The position numbers were made by a program, and so were the translations under genes. Below the pieces are notes generated by a model. It did not search any database. It saw nothing but the letters and a program-made list of their open reading frames with translations, and had not been told where the DNA came from. A stretch of DNA of 64,000 nt from Archangium primigenium (GTDB lineage: Bacteria > Myxococcota > Myxococcia > Myxococcales > Myxococcaceae). The stretch covers positions 558,001 to 622,000 of the forward strand of contig NZ_JADWYI010000001.1 of the NCBI RefSeq assembly GCF_016904885.1, given 5' to 3'. Positions 54,111 to 62,727 of this stretch are shown here, in pieces; position 1 is the first letter of the stretch; every line of letters begins with the position of its first letter.

Positions 54111-55982
54111 TCAGTCCTTGTCGCCCAGGTAGCGGTTGAGGTTGTACGCCGAGCTGATGAGGGACAGGTGGGTGAAGGCCTGGGGGAAGTTGCCCAGGGC
54201 CTCGCCCTCGAAGCCGATCTGCTCGGCGTACAGGCCCAGGTGGTTGGCGTAGCCGAGCATGCGCTCGAACACGAGCCGCGCCTCGTCGAGCATGTCCGGC
54301 CGGCTCACGCTCGCGCGCGTCATGGCCTCCACGAGCCAGAAGGTGCACAGGTTGAAGGTGCCCTCCTCGCCCGACAGCCCGTCCTCGGTGCGCTCCACGT
54401 CGTAGCGGAACACGAGCCCGTCGGACGCCAGGCCCCCGTCCTTGGGCGCCTTGCGCGTGGCCTCCAGCGTGGAGAGCATCCGCGGGTCCACCGGCGACAG
54501 GAAGAAGACCAGCGGCATGATGAGGTTGGCCGCGTCGAGCGCATCGCTCTCGTAGGACAGCTTGAAGGCGCCGCGCTCCTGGCACCAGCCCTTCTGCATG
54601 ATCTCCTCGAAGATGGCGTCGCGCGCCTCGCGCCAGCGCGTGCGGTCCGCCGGGAAGCTGCGCTTGTCCGCCAGGCGGATGGCCCGATCGAACGCCACCC
54701 AGCACATCATCTTCGAATAGACGAAGTTCTGCCGGCCGCCGCGCACCTCCCAGATGCTCTCGTCCTTCTGTTGCCAGTTGTCACACAGCCAGTTGATCAA
54801 CCGGCGCAGGTGATTCCAGAAGTCATACGAGATGGGCGCGCCGTGCTTGTTGTACAGGTACACCGCGTCCATCAGCTCGCCGTAGATGTCCAATTGCAGG
54901 TGCGAGTGCGCCGCGCCATTGCCGATGCGCACCGGCCGCGCGCCCTGGTAGCCCGACAGGTGCTCGAGCTCCTGCTCCTCGGGCACCTGGCCGCCGTCCA
55001 GCGCGAACATGAGCGGCAGGGGCTCGTTGGGCCCGAGCTTGGAGATGCGCTGCTCCAGCCAGCGCATGAAGGCGCCCGCCTCCTCGGAGAAGCCGATGCG
55101 CAAGAGCCCATACACGGTGAAGGCCGCGTCGCGGATCCACACGAAGCGGTAGTCCCAGTTGCGGCTGCCCCCGGGGGTCTCCGGCAGGCTGCACGTGGGC
55201 GCGGCCACGATGGCGCCCGAGGGCTCGAACGTCATCAGCTTGAGCGCGAGCGCCGAGCGCTGCACCATCTCGCGCCAGCGGCCCTTGTAGGTGCAGTGGC
55301 TGAGCCAGTGCCGCCAGTAGTCCACGGTGGAGCGGAAGAGCCGGTCCGCGTGCTCCTTGTCCAGCACCCGGCCGGCACACGACTCGGGCTTGCCCTCGCT
55401 CAGGCTGAACACCGCAGACTCGCCTTCATCCAGCGTGAAGACCGCGGTGGCGCGCTGGCCGTCCGCGTCCGCCTCCAGCTTCACCTCGCTGGAGAGCATG
55501 AGGCTCAAGCCCTCGGACACGAAGGAGACGCCGCCCTCCACCGCCTGGGCCTCGTGCGTGTCCCGCGCGTAGTTGAAGGCGGGCAGACAATCCAGGGTGA
55601 AGGTCATCTTGCCGCGCACCACGCGGATGAGCCGCACGAGCTTGCGCACCGGCTCGTGCCCCTTGGGCGTCATGGGCATGAAGTCGATGAGCTCGCCCAC
55701 GCCGTCCGAGTTGTAGAAGCGCGTGACCAGCACGTTGGTCTCGGGCCAGTAGAACTGCTTGTGCACCGCCTCCTTCTGTCCCTCCTGTTGTTCCGGACAG
55801 ATGCAGAAGTGGCCGCCCTTCTTCGGGTCCAGCAGCGCGGCGAAGACGCTCGGGCTGTCGAAGTTGGGAAAGCACAACCAGTCGATCATCCCGTTGGTGG
55901 CCACCAGGGCCACGGTGTGCAGATCTCCGATGACACCGTGGTCCTCGATGGCGGGCGAGCGCGCGGTCTTCTCCGAGTTCAT
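54111..55982 (-). CDS. GH15 family glucoamylase/trehalase-like enzyme
   Basis: The 623-residue product from ATG 55982 has the GH15 layout of bacterial trehalases and glucodextranases. The N-terminal beta domain begins [20 protein letters not shown] then [20 protein letters not shown]. The (alpha/alpha)6 barrel includes [39 protein letters not shown] (the conserved WDYRxxWxRDA segment), [18 protein letters not shown], and [16 protein letters not shown] with the expected catalytic Glu. There is no signal peptide, so it likely acts in the cytoplasm on trehalose, maltodextrin or glycogen-derived sugars. It lies 70 bp upstream of the TIGR04222 operon on the same strand; a functional link is not obvious. 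Confidence 0.92.
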   Translation of the reverse strand: MNSEKTARSPAIEDHGVIGDLHTVALVATNGMIDWLCFPNFDSPSVFAALLDPKKGGHFCICPEQQEGQKEAVHKQFYWPETNVLVTRFYNSDGVGELIDFMPMTPKGHEPVRKLVRLIRVVRGKMTFTLDCLPAFNYARDTHEAQAVEGGVSFVSEGLSLMLSSEVKLEADADGQRATAVFTLDEGESAVFSLSEGKPESCAGRVLDKEHADRLFRSTVDYWRHWLSHCTYKGRWREMVQRSALALKLMTFEPSGAIVAAPTCSLPETPGGSRNWDYRFVWIRDAAFTVYGLLRIGFSEEAGAFMRWLEQRISKLGPNEPLPLMFALDGGQVPEEQELEHLSGYQGARPVRIGNGAAHSHLQLDIYGELMDAVYLYNKHGAPISYDFWNHLRRLINWLCDNWQQKDESIWEVRGGRQNFVYSKMMCWVAFDRAIRLADKRSFPADRTRWREARDAIFEEIMQKGWCQERGAFKLSYESDALDAANLIMPLVFFLSPVDPRMLSTLEATRKAPKDGGLASDGLVFRYDVERTEDGLSGEEGTFNLCTFWLVEAMTRASVSRPDMLDEARLVFERMLGYANHLGLYAEQIGFEGEALGNFPQAFTHLSLISSAYNLNRYLGDKD

Positions 55983-56168
55983 GGGCCTCTCTCCGGGGGG
56001 CGGTGGAGGAACCCGGCGGTCGCACCGAGAGCCCCCTCCACGTGTGAGACCCTCAGATACGGGCGCCCGCGTGGGCCCGGCCAGTGCGAAGCGTCACGAG
56101 GCGCGAGACAATCGCCTCGTCTGTCCTCACGAGAACCTTGCGCCCCACTCGGAAGTTGTGCTCCGCAG

Positions 56169-56480
56169 CTAATCGTCCTCGACGGCGTCCTCCTCGTCGT
56201 CGTCCGAGGCGTAATGGAAGTCGATGCCGACATCGCTGAGCCGGCCCTCGAGCAGCTCGAGCAGCTCGTCGGCGTCTCCGCCGCTCCACTCCTCCAGCAC
56301 ATCTCCGAGGAACTCGGACAGGTCGCTGCTGTCGATGCGGCGCTCGATGTCCTCGACCTGCTTCGCGGAGAACACCCCGTGCAGCTCATCGCGCAGCTCG
56401 TTGGTGTCCTGGCTCTCCTGAACAGCCTCCGCGCTCTCGCGAAGCCGCTCGACGACTCTCGTGTTGAAATGGATGTCCAT
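56169..56480 (-). CDS. Small acidic cytoplasmic protein
   Basis: The 103-residue protein from ATG 56480 is strongly acidic and helical: VVERLRESAEAVQESQDTNE, VFSAKQVEDIERRIDSSDLS and LEEWSGGDADELLELLEGR, with a terminal run of Asp/Glu. There is no signal peptide, Cys or catalytic motif. I do not recognise a family. Its coding sequence, with fewer G+C and balanced codons, reads as real. The minisatellite begins about 240 bp upstream of its start. Confidence 0.65.
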   Translation of the reverse strand: MDIHFNTRVVERLRESAEAVQESQDTNELRDELHGVFSAKQVEDIERRIDSSDLSEFLGDVLEEWSGGDADELLELLEGRLSDVGIDFHYASDDDEEDAVEDD

Positions 56481-57201
56481 ACGGCGCCGGATTTAAGGAG
56501 CCCTCCGCGACCCAGCAAGCGGGGCCCGGAACCGGAACAATCCGACCGGCGGGGAGGGGTACTTTTTACATGCTCCCGGAGGCCAAGGCGCGGGGTTTCG
56601 GCGGGGAGGAGCGTCCAACCCCCTGGAATCACAGGGACTCGGGGCACCGTCAAGGCCCGGCACGGCGAATGCTAAAGCTCAGCCCGGGACGATGCGGAAG
56701 TGGGGCGTCGTCAAGGTTCAGGGCGGGACGGGGCGGTACGGGCGGGTCGGGGTTGGGGCGGTACGGGCGGGTCGGGGTTGGGGCGGTACGGGCGGGTCGG
56801 GGTCGGGCGGTACGGGCGGGTCGGGGTCGGGCGGTACGGGCGGGTCGGGGTCGGGCGGTACGGGCGGGTCGGGGTTGGGGCGGTACGGGCGGGTCGGGGT
56901 TGGGGTCGGGCAGTATGGGGCAGTACGGGCGGGTCGGGGTTGGGGCAGTACGGGCGGGTCGGGGTTGGGGCAGTACGGGGCGGTACGGGCGGGTCGGGGT
57001 TGGGCGGTACGCGGTAAAGACAGACGGCTCAAGGGTGTTGGGGATGGGGATTGGGGAGCCGGTCCTTGGCGGCGACACGCATGTCGCGAGGACCGGTTCG
57101 CCTACCACCCAGGCCGGGCCGTCGAGCGGAACGAGAGAGACGTCGCGCTGGGCGCACGGCGGGCCCGTGCTCGGGGGGTTGAGCACGGGGGACGTCTGGC
57201 T
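56481..57201. other. 721-bp intergenic region holding the minisatellite
   Basis: Outside the repeat I see no gene. Bases 56481-56720 are GC-rich filler before the repeat; bases 57015-57201 are unique DNA down to the end of the cyclase-fold gene. A promoter for the acidic protein must lie at the left end. Confidence 0.5.
56721..57014. repeat. G-rich 24/25-bp minisatellite
   Basis: The core TACGGGCGGGTCGGGG recurs at 56737, 56762, 56787, 56811, 56835, 56859, 56884, 56924, 56949 and 56984, with a shortened unit at 56974. Spacing is 24 bp (unit ending TCGGGCGG) or 25 bp (ending TTGGGGCGG). Some units have CAG in place of CGG before TAC. Every unit has several GGG or GGGG runs on the plus strand, enough for G-quadruplexes. 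The period is not a whole number of codons in the 25-bp units, so it is not a protein repeat. Confidence 0.9.
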
Positions 57202-57849
57202 TCAGGCGCCTTCGCGCAGCGTGCGCACGAGCGCCCGCGCGGGGGAGCCCCACTCGGCCTTCATCTTCAGGGGCAGGCACAACAACTCGTGCATGCCGAC
57301 CTTCACTTCACTCAGGTCCAGGCCCTCGATGAGCCAGAGGCCGGCGTCGCGCAGGAGCTGGTGCACGGCGAGCGCTTCCGAGTGGAAGCCCGCGCGGGAC
57401 ACGTAGTCCACGCCCACGCACGCCACGCGGCGCTCCACCAGGAGGTGCGCCGCCGCTTCCGACAGCATCACGAAGTCCTCGCCGTGCGGCCGCTTCCACC
57501 ACTCGCGCGTGGAGTTGCGCGTGCGCAGCAGCAGCCGCTCTCCGGGGCGCGGCTCGTAGTCCGCGAGCGAGTCCGCGCGGATGCAGTCCACGTCATCGAG
57601 CAGCAGCACCCGCGCCTTGCCCACCGTGGCGTTGAGCGGCAGCCGCTCGGTGTCCTCCAGGTCCAGCTCCAGACTCGGCGGCGCCGTCACGTACGTGCCC
57701 ATCCACGCCGCGCGCCGCAGCCACTCGACCCGGTCCTGCGTCCGGTCGGGAAACGCCGCGCCCTCGCCCGCACCCTCAGGGGGGGCACTGACGATGACGG
57801 GGGGTTCCTCACCAAACGGCACCGAGATGTCCAGCCAGGCACCTTCCAT
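57202..57849 (-). CDS. Cyclase-family (kynurenine-formamidase-like) protein lacking metal ligands
   Basis: The 215-residue protein from ATG 57849 follows the cyclase family (PF04199) layout: WLDISVPFGEEPPVIVS at the start, a middle VLLLDDVDCIRADSLADYE, LLLRTRNSTREWWKRPHG, VACVGVDYVSRAGFHSEALA and a final LLCLPLKMKAEWGSPARA. The family's metal-binding motif HxGTHxDxPxH appears as WMGTYVTAPPS (49-59): the three His and the Asp are Trp, Tyr, Ser and Thr. The active site is therefore probably gone, although the fold is kept. A regulatory, binding or different-chemistry role is possible. It is transcribed away from the glucose-dehydrogenase-like gene's end by 97 bp, on the same strand. Confidence 0.8.
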   Translation of the reverse strand: MEGAWLDISVPFGEEPPVIVSAPPEGAGEGAAFPDRTQDRVEWLRRAAWMGTYVTAPPSLELDLEDTERLPLNATVGKARVLLLDDVDCIRADSLADYEPRPGERLLLRTRNSTREWWKRPHGEDFVMLSEAAAHLLVERRVACVGVDYVSRAGFHSEALAVHQLLRDAGLWLIEGLDLSEVKVGMHELLCLPLKMKAEWGSPARALVRTLREGA

Positions 57850-57946
57850 GTGCTTCCTCCTGTGGGTTCGCGAGTCGTGGCATCCCGCCCTTTCCGATCG
57901 AGCCAGTTCCCCCCCGGAAAGGACGGGCCGCAGTCTCGCTCAACTC

Positions 57947-59041
57947 CTACCCCCGAGAGAAGACGATGACGTCCTTGACGGCGCTCCTTTTGTCGCCCGT
58001 CACCACCTGGGCGAAGTCCTCGGGGGGATGACGCGCGGAGATGATGGCGTTGAGCTCGCCTGGCCAGTCACCCTGGAAGCGAGCCAGGTCCGCCACCGCC
58101 GCGTCGAAGTCCTCGGCCGCGGCGTTCACCGTGCCCAGCAGCACCTGGTTGTTGAGCACCAGTTGCTTCATGAGCGTGCCCACGTCCCACTTCGTCTTCT
58201 CCGCCTCCGGCACCCCGGTGAAGACGAAGACGCCATTGGGCGCCAGGGCCGTCACCAGCCGGAACGACGCACTGGCCGCGCCGGTGGCCTCGTACACCAC
58301 GTCCGCCCGGCCCCGCTGCTCCACCAGGGCCTTCACCTCGTGCTCCTCGGAGGACAGGTAGGGCACGCCGAGCGCCTCGGTGAGCTTCGCCTTCTCGTTG
58401 GGCTTGGGGGCGTGCGAGTACATGGTCGTCTCGTAGCCCGCGCGCAAGAGCAGCATGGCGCCGAGCAGACCCACCGGTCCCGCCCCCATCACCACGGCGC
58501 GTCCGGGCGCCGAGCGCTTGCCGGGCACGCGCTGACCCACCAGCTGCACCTGGCGCAGGGACTTCTCCGCGATGGTGAGCGTCTCGGTGAGCACCGCCAC
58601 CTCGCGCAGCTCACGGGGCACCCGGTGCAGGTAGCGCGCCTCGTCCACGAAGAACTCCGCGCAGAAGCCGTGCGCGCCCTGGATGCCGCGCTCGGTGTAC
58701 TCGCCCGTCGCGCAGAAGTCCGGGTGCCCGTCACGGCAGGGCGCGCAGGACTCGTGGGGACAGGGCCGGCGCACGCGCGGCACCACGAGATCTCCCACCT
58801 GGAAGTCCTTCACCTCGGCGCCCACCTCCACCACCTCGCCCAAGCACTCGTGGCCCAGGATGAGGTAGTCCGAGCCCGAGGGGGCGCGTCCATGCTCGCC
58901 CTGGATGATTTCCTTGTCCGTGCCGCACACCCCCACTTCCAGCGTGCGCACGCGCACCTGCCCGGGCGTGTCCAGACGCGGCTCCGGCACCTCGAGCACC
59001 TTCACCTCGTGCCCCTTGGAAAACACCACCACCGCCTTCAT
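57947..59041 (-). CDS. Zn-dependent glucose 1-dehydrogenase-like MDR oxidoreductase
   Basis: The 364-residue protein from ATG 59041 is a medium-chain dehydrogenase. Catalytic zinc ligands fit GVCGTDKEII and ILGHECLGEVVEVG; the structural zinc loop is CPHESCAPCRDGHPDFC. The nucleotide-binding motif is VVMGAGPVGLLGAMLLLRAG. The EYTERGIQGAHGFCAEFFVD segment and the C-terminal region LNNQVLLGTVNAAAEDFDAA match the glucose dehydrogenases of Sulfolobus and Haloferax type (glucose to gluconolactone with NAD(P)). Substrate use is not certain. All metal ligands are present, so it should be active. It precedes the cyclase-fold gene on the same strand. Confidence 0.88.
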   Translation of the reverse strand: MKAVVVFSKGHEVKVLEVPEPRLDTPGQVRVRTLEVGVCGTDKEIIQGEHGRAPSGSDYLILGHECLGEVVEVGAEVKDFQVGDLVVPRVRRPCPHESCAPCRDGHPDFCATGEYTERGIQGAHGFCAEFFVDEARYLHRVPRELREVAVLTETLTIAEKSLRQVQLVGQRVPGKRSAPGRAVVMGAGPVGLLGAMLLLRAGYETTMYSHAPKPNEKAKLTEALGVPYLSSEEHEVKALVEQRGRADVVYEATGAASASFRLVTALAPNGVFVFTGVPEAEKTKWDVGTLMKQLVLNNQVLLGTVNAAAEDFDAAVADLARFQGDWPGELNAIISARHPPEDFAQVVTGDKRSAVKDVIVFSRG

Positions 59042-59225
59042 CGCGCCTCCTCTGGCTTGGGTCGAGCCCTTGTCCTTGCCCCTGGCGCCCCCCCTCCGTC
59101 ATCCCCTGGGGCCAGGGGGGCTTGGCTGGTGGACACTTGGGGCCCGGGGGATGCGCGGGGGTCAACAGCCGGGGGCGGCGTTTCTCGCGTGCCCCGACCC
59201 CGGGACAGGGTCTAAGACACACGGC

Positions 59226-59786
59226 GTGAGCGACACCCCGGCCCCCATCACCCCCTCGCGCTCGTTGTTCATCGCCGGCGCGGGCGTCCTGCTGCTGTCC
59301 ATCCCCTTCTTCGCCTTCGGGTTGGGCTTCCTCGACACCAAGGCGCGCGTGGAGTTCTCCTGCCAGGAGGGCGGACCCTGCACGCTCGTGCGCGCCGGCT
59401 GGCTCACGCGCGAGGCCCCCGTCACCTTCCGCCTCAAGCAGATGACCGAGGCGCGCGTGGATCGCCGCCGCAGCTCGCGCGAGGGGGAGAACATCTACCG
59501 GCCCGTGCTCGTCACCCCCCAGGGGGACTTCCCGCTCGCCGCCCATTGGATGGAGAAGGAGCGCCAGGCCCAGGCGCCCGTCATCTCCGTGAACCGCTTC
59601 CTCGAGGCGGGCGGACTGCCGGCCTTCTCCATGTGGCATGACGACCGGATGCGCGCCAGCCGCGTGGGCATGCTCTTCACGGGCACCGCCGTCGTGGTGT
59701 TCCTGCTGGGCGTGGGGCTGACGTGGCGCGCGGTGCGCCGCCGGGGGCAGGAGCGAGCGCGCGGCCCGGAAGTGTCGACCGGGTAG
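59226..59786 (+). CDS. Two-helix membrane protein of unknown function
   Basis: GTG 59226 (SDTPAPITPSRSLF follows) gives 186 residues; the frame extends upstream only as non-coding sequence. One membrane helix near the N-terminus (IAGAGVLLLSIPFFAFGLGF) and another near the C-terminus (VGMLFTGTAVVVFLLGVGLT) bracket an exported beta-rich domain of ~110 residues with RVEFSCQEGGPCTLV and YRPVLVTPQGDFPLAAHW. The C-terminus ends in basic residues, so both termini are probably cytoplasmic. I do not recognise a family; no operon partner is certain. The next gene, an amidase, starts 59 bp downstream. Confidence 0.7.
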   Translation: MSDTPAPITPSRSLFIAGAGVLLLSIPFFAFGLGFLDTKARVEFSCQEGGPCTLVRAGWLTREAPVTFRLKQMTEARVDRRRSSREGENIYRPVLVTPQGDFPLAAHWMEKERQAQAPVISVNRFLEAGGLPAFSMWHDDRMRASRVGMLFTGTAVVVFLLGVGLTWRAVRRRGQERARGPEVSTG

Positions 59787-59790
59787 CAAC

Positions 59791-59839
59791 CTCGGCTCTC
59801 ATCTTCCGATAATAGGAGACCCCTTTTTCCCGAGCCGAG
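59791..59839. promoter_or_regulatory. Inverted repeat upstream of the amidase gene
   Basis: CTCGGCTC (59791-59798) and GAGCCGAG (59832-59839) are perfect 8-bp inverted repeats 33 bp apart, starting 4 bp after the stop of the membrane-protein gene. The space between is AT-rich for this window (CCGATAATAGG, then CCCTTTTTCCC) and could hold a promoter or a loop for regulation. Confidence 0.35.
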
Positions 59840-59845
59840 ACGTCC

Positions 59846-60688
59846 ATGGACATCCGCAACAGCACCGCCGCCGCGACCACCGCCCGCACCGCCGCCGCCG
59901 CGGCCCCCTCCGTGACCGCCCCGCCCGCGGGCCTGGAGTACGGCAGCCGCGGACCCCAGGTGAAGCAGCTCCAGGACGCCCTGGTGAAGCTCGGGTACAT
60001 GACCAAGGCGCAGGTGGCCACGGGCCCCGGCGTCTTCGGCAACAAGACCAAGGCCGCGGTGACGAAGTTCCAGGGCGACCACAAGCTGCCCACCACGGGC
60101 TACTACGGGGACCAGACGCACGCGGCGCTCAAGAAGGCCCTGGCCGCCGGGGGCAAGCCCCCCGTGGACGGCCCCACCAAGCCCGGCCCCACCAAGCCCG
60201 GCTCCTTCACCAAGCCGCCCGTCATCAGCGCGCCCTCGCCCAACTCCAACTCGCGCGGCGGGACGGACATCGACACCATCGTCCTGCACCACACCGCCAG
60301 CAACAACGGCGCGAGCGATCTGGCCTGGATGCGCAACCCCCAGAGCCAGGTGTCCGCGCACTACATGCTGGACCGCGACGGGAAGATCTACCAGCTGGTG
60401 GGGGATGAGAAGCGCGCCTGGCACGCGGGCAAGGGCGAGCTGCACGGCGTGCCCACGGACGTGAACGGCCGCTCCATCGGCATCGAGATCGTCAACGACG
60501 GCTCGGGCAAGACGCCCTTCACCGACGCCCAGTACAAGTCCCTCACCCAGCTCGTGGGCTACCTCAAGCAGGAGTACAAGGTGCCCAACAACAACATCCT
60601 GGGCCACAAGGACGTGGCGGTGCCCAAGGGCCGCAAGAGCGACCCGGCCTCCAACTTCGACTGGGCCCGCCTGCGCAAGGGCATCTGA
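59846..60688 (+). CDS. Peptidoglycan-binding N-acetylmuramoyl-L-alanine amidase
   Basis: ATG 59846 gives 280 residues. After a Thr/Ala-rich N-terminus (MDIRNSTAAATTARTAAAAA) without a normal signal peptide comes a peptidoglycan-binding_1 domain (GSRGPQVKQLQDALVKLGYM, FGNKTKAAVTKFQ), a Pro-rich linker, and an amidase_2 (AmpD/PGRP-like) domain. Its zinc site fits IVLHHTASN, the His of RAWHAG, and LGHKDVAVPKGRKSDP, with the catalytic Glu in IGIEIVNDG. It should cleave the amide between MurNAc and L-Ala. The lack of a signal means it acts in the cytoplasm on recycled muropeptides or is exported by another route, perhaps as a toxin. The next gene starts 23 bp downstream. Confidence 0.87.
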   Translation: MDIRNSTAAATTARTAAAAAPSVTAPPAGLEYGSRGPQVKQLQDALVKLGYMTKAQVATGPGVFGNKTKAAVTKFQGDHKLPTTGYYGDQTHAALKKALAAGGKPPVDGPTKPGPTKPGSFTKPPVISAPSPNSNSRGGTDIDTIVLHHTASNNGASDLAWMRNPQSQVSAHYMLDRDGKIYQLVGDEKRAWHAGKGELHGVPTDVNGRSIGIEIVNDGSGKTPFTDAQYKSLTQLVGYLKQEYKVPNNNILGHKDVAVPKGRKSDPASNFDWARLRKGI

Positions 60689-60711
60689 GCCCCCGGGCTC
60701 CCCGTCCCCGG

Positions 60712-62202
60712 ATGACCACGCACGCGGAGCACATCATCGAGCGGGCCCGGCTCGTCCGGGGCCTGCTCGCCGAGCGGCGGGAGCTGTTCGCGCGGGTGCC
60801 CTTCGCCCGCGCCCTGGAGTCCTCCCCGTCCGCGCTCGAGCGGCTCGCGCGGCCCGTGGTGGCCCTGGCGGGGGAGGGCCCCGCGGACACGGCCGCCGTG
60901 CGCCAGGCGCTCGGCGAGGACGTGCCCTGGCGCTGGTTGGAAGTGGGCGTGGCCCGCTACGAGGAGCAGGCTTCGCTCACGGGGGACCTGGGCCCGGACC
61001 TGTCGCTCGCCACGCTGGCCGAGCACTGCCTGCTCGTGCTGTCCGCCGAGACGCCCCCCTCCGAGGAGGAGCGGGCCTGGCTGCGGCAGTTGCCCGAGGC
61101 CTTTCCCGGCGGGGCGCTCCAGCTGGTGCTCGTGCACCGGGAGGCCCTTGCCCCACCCACCGAGGGAGAAGCACCCCGCTGGCCCCGGGGCCTCCCGTCC
61201 GTTCCAGGGCTGAGCGTGCACGCGGTGTCCTCGCGTGGTGAGGGCATCGAGGCCCTGCGCGAGGCGGTGGCGCGGCGGGTGGCGGCATGGCAGCTCGCCG
61301 GGCTGGACGCGGCGATGAAGGACTGGCGCCGGCTGCTCGCGGACCTCCAGACGCTCGTGGAGCTGCGGCCCCTGGTGCCCCTGGGCGCGGGCACGCTGTC
61401 GCGGCTGCGCCTGGGCCTGGACGAGGTGCTGGCCGACGAGGCCCGGCGGGTGGAGACCGAGCTGCCGCGCGTGGTGGAGGCGTGCGTGGACGCGCTGCGC
61501 CCGCGACTGCCCGAGTCCCTGCGGCGGCTGAACGAAGCGGCGCGGGAGCGGCTGGGCGAGGCGCTGGAGCCCTCGCTGCATGCCCTGCGCGCGCGGCTGG
61601 AGGGGCGGATGGCGCGGGAGCTGGCGCGCGACGGGGAGGGCGCCAGCCGCGCGGCCCTGACGGATCGCTTCGGTCGGCTGGTGGAGCCGGAGGCGCTCTT
61701 CTTCGACTGGCGCTCGGCGCGCACGGGGGGCCTGGCGGCGCTGGGGGCGGCGGCGATGGTGGGCACGGTGCGCCAGAAGGGCGGCTGGGCGCTGGCGGGC
61801 GCGGCGCTGGTGGGGGGCCTCGTGGCGGGCCTGATGGGCCGGGGCACACTGCTGCGCACGGACGAGGAGCTGCGGCGGGAGGTGGGCGGGCCCCTGCTGG
61901 AGCAGGCCCGGCGGCGCCTCCAGGAGGCCCTGGAGACCTCGCGCGCGGACGTGCACCGCCTGTGCGATCTGCTGCACCAGGCCTCCAAGGTCTTCGCCTC
62001 GGGCACGGACGCGGCCCATGACGTCACGCGCCTGGGCGAGGCCATCTCCCAGGCGGAGCGCGAGGGCCAGCGGTTGAACCAGGAATGGGAGCGATTGCGG
62101 TGGAAGCACCGACTGGAAGCACTCACCGCGCCCGCGCCGCATCGGGTCGACGATCATCCTCTGACGAACATCCGGGGCGCACAGGCATCGCCGTACGAGT
62201 GA
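60712..62202 (+). CDS. Dynamin-like membrane protein lacking a P-loop
   Basis: The 496-residue protein starts at ATG 60712, 23 bp after the amidase gene. The N-terminal part (VVALAGEGPADTAAVRQALG, TLAEHCLLVLSAETPPSEEE, LQLVLVHREALAPP) has the hydrophobic pattern of a small GTPase domain with an end like the G4 strand. No GxxxxGK[ST] P-loop or NKxD exists, so nucleotide binding is doubtful. A long helical region follows (RRLLADLQTLVELRPLVPLG, LNEAARERLGEALEPSLHAL), then a two-segment membrane hairpin (GGLAALGAAAMVG and GWALAGAALVGGLVAGLMG), then another helical stretch. This topology recalls dynamin-family and LeoA-like proteins. The assignment is tentative. Confidence 0.6.
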   Translation: MTTHAEHIIERARLVRGLLAERRELFARVPFARALESSPSALERLARPVVALAGEGPADTAAVRQALGEDVPWRWLEVGVARYEEQASLTGDLGPDLSLATLAEHCLLVLSAETPPSEEERAWLRQLPEAFPGGALQLVLVHREALAPPTEGEAPRWPRGLPSVPGLSVHAVSSRGEGIEALREAVARRVAAWQLAGLDAAMKDWRRLLADLQTLVELRPLVPLGAGTLSRLRLGLDEVLADEARRVETELPRVVEACVDALRPRLPESLRRLNEAARERLGEALEPSLHALRARLEGRMARELARDGEGASRAALTDRFGRLVEPEALFFDWRSARTGGLAALGAAAMVGTVRQKGGWALAGAALVGGLVAGLMGRGTLLRTDEELRREVGGPLLEQARRRLQEALETSRADVHRLCDLLHQASKVFASGTDAAHDVTRLGEAISQAEREGQRLNQEWERLRWKHRLEALTAPAPHRVDDHPLTNIRGAQASPYE

Positions 62203-62265
62203 CCCCGACGATCCACCAGGCGGAGCATCAGGGCAGCGGTTGAACCCAAGGGGGGGTCGCCTACG

Positions 62266-62727
62266 ATGCGGACACGAACGAGAGGTACGCGCCATGCCCG
62301 ATTCGCGAGCGTCACCGCACTCCTGATTGCATCGGGATGCATGGGGACGCAGGTTCAATTCAGGACGGTCATCGCTCGGACTGGAGACGAACTTGGTGGA
62401 TGGCAGGCAGCATGTGTGGAGGCCTTGTTCCAGAACATGACGACCCATGACTCTCACGTCTGCCTGGTGGGCATTGGAATGCCCGTGCGCACCCGAGCCC
62501 AAGGGCTGATCTCCTCGTGGGACGCCTCCGATTTCGCCGCGACGTGTATTCATGAGGCTTCGGATCGCGTCGTCAGACCATCGCCTCCTTCTGTTCCCTC
62601 CGCGCTGGCCTGCATGAACTTCAAGGCCGAGCTGGCGCGTCTCCTCAATGAAAGAGTCATGGGCTCCCGAGTGACCTTGAGGTGCGATGCGGGCATTCCG
62701 CGCACCCGACTGGGATTCGAGCCGTGA
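62266..62727 (+). CDS. Small lipoprotein, possible SitA-type toxin
   Basis: ATG 62266, after AAGGGGGG, gives 153 residues. A signal peptide ends in the lipobox LLIASGC. The mature domain reads TVIARTGDELGGWQAACVEA, HDSHVCLVGIGMPVRTRAQG, and ends GSRVTLRCDAGIPRTRLGF, with four or five Cys. It resembles the small myxobacterial lipoproteins found as first gene of toxin-immunity units. The stop overlaps the start of the next gene (GTGA), the usual arrangement of sitA-sitI pairs that are moved by outer-membrane exchange in Myxococcus. No toxin motif is recognisable, so this is a context-based guess; it could equally be an ordinary lipoprotein. Confidence 0.6.
   Translation: MRTRTRGTRHARFASVTALLIASGCMGTQVQFRTVIARTGDELGGWQAACVEALFQNMTTHDSHVCLVGIGMPVRTRAQGLISSWDASDFAATCIHEASDRVVRPSPPSVPSALACMNFKAELARLLNERVMGSRVTLRCDAGIPRTRLGFEP

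Noticed and set aside
51338-54139. Open frame of 933 codons antisense to the TIGR04222 genes
   Set aside because: Shadow of the Gly/Cys-rich and hydrophobic coding sequence; contains low-complexity Ala/Pro runs only.
56692-57969. Protein-coding frames through the minisatellite (Gly/Arg or Pro-rich)
   Set aside because: The 24/25-bp period shifts frame from unit to unit and no start signal or domain is present.
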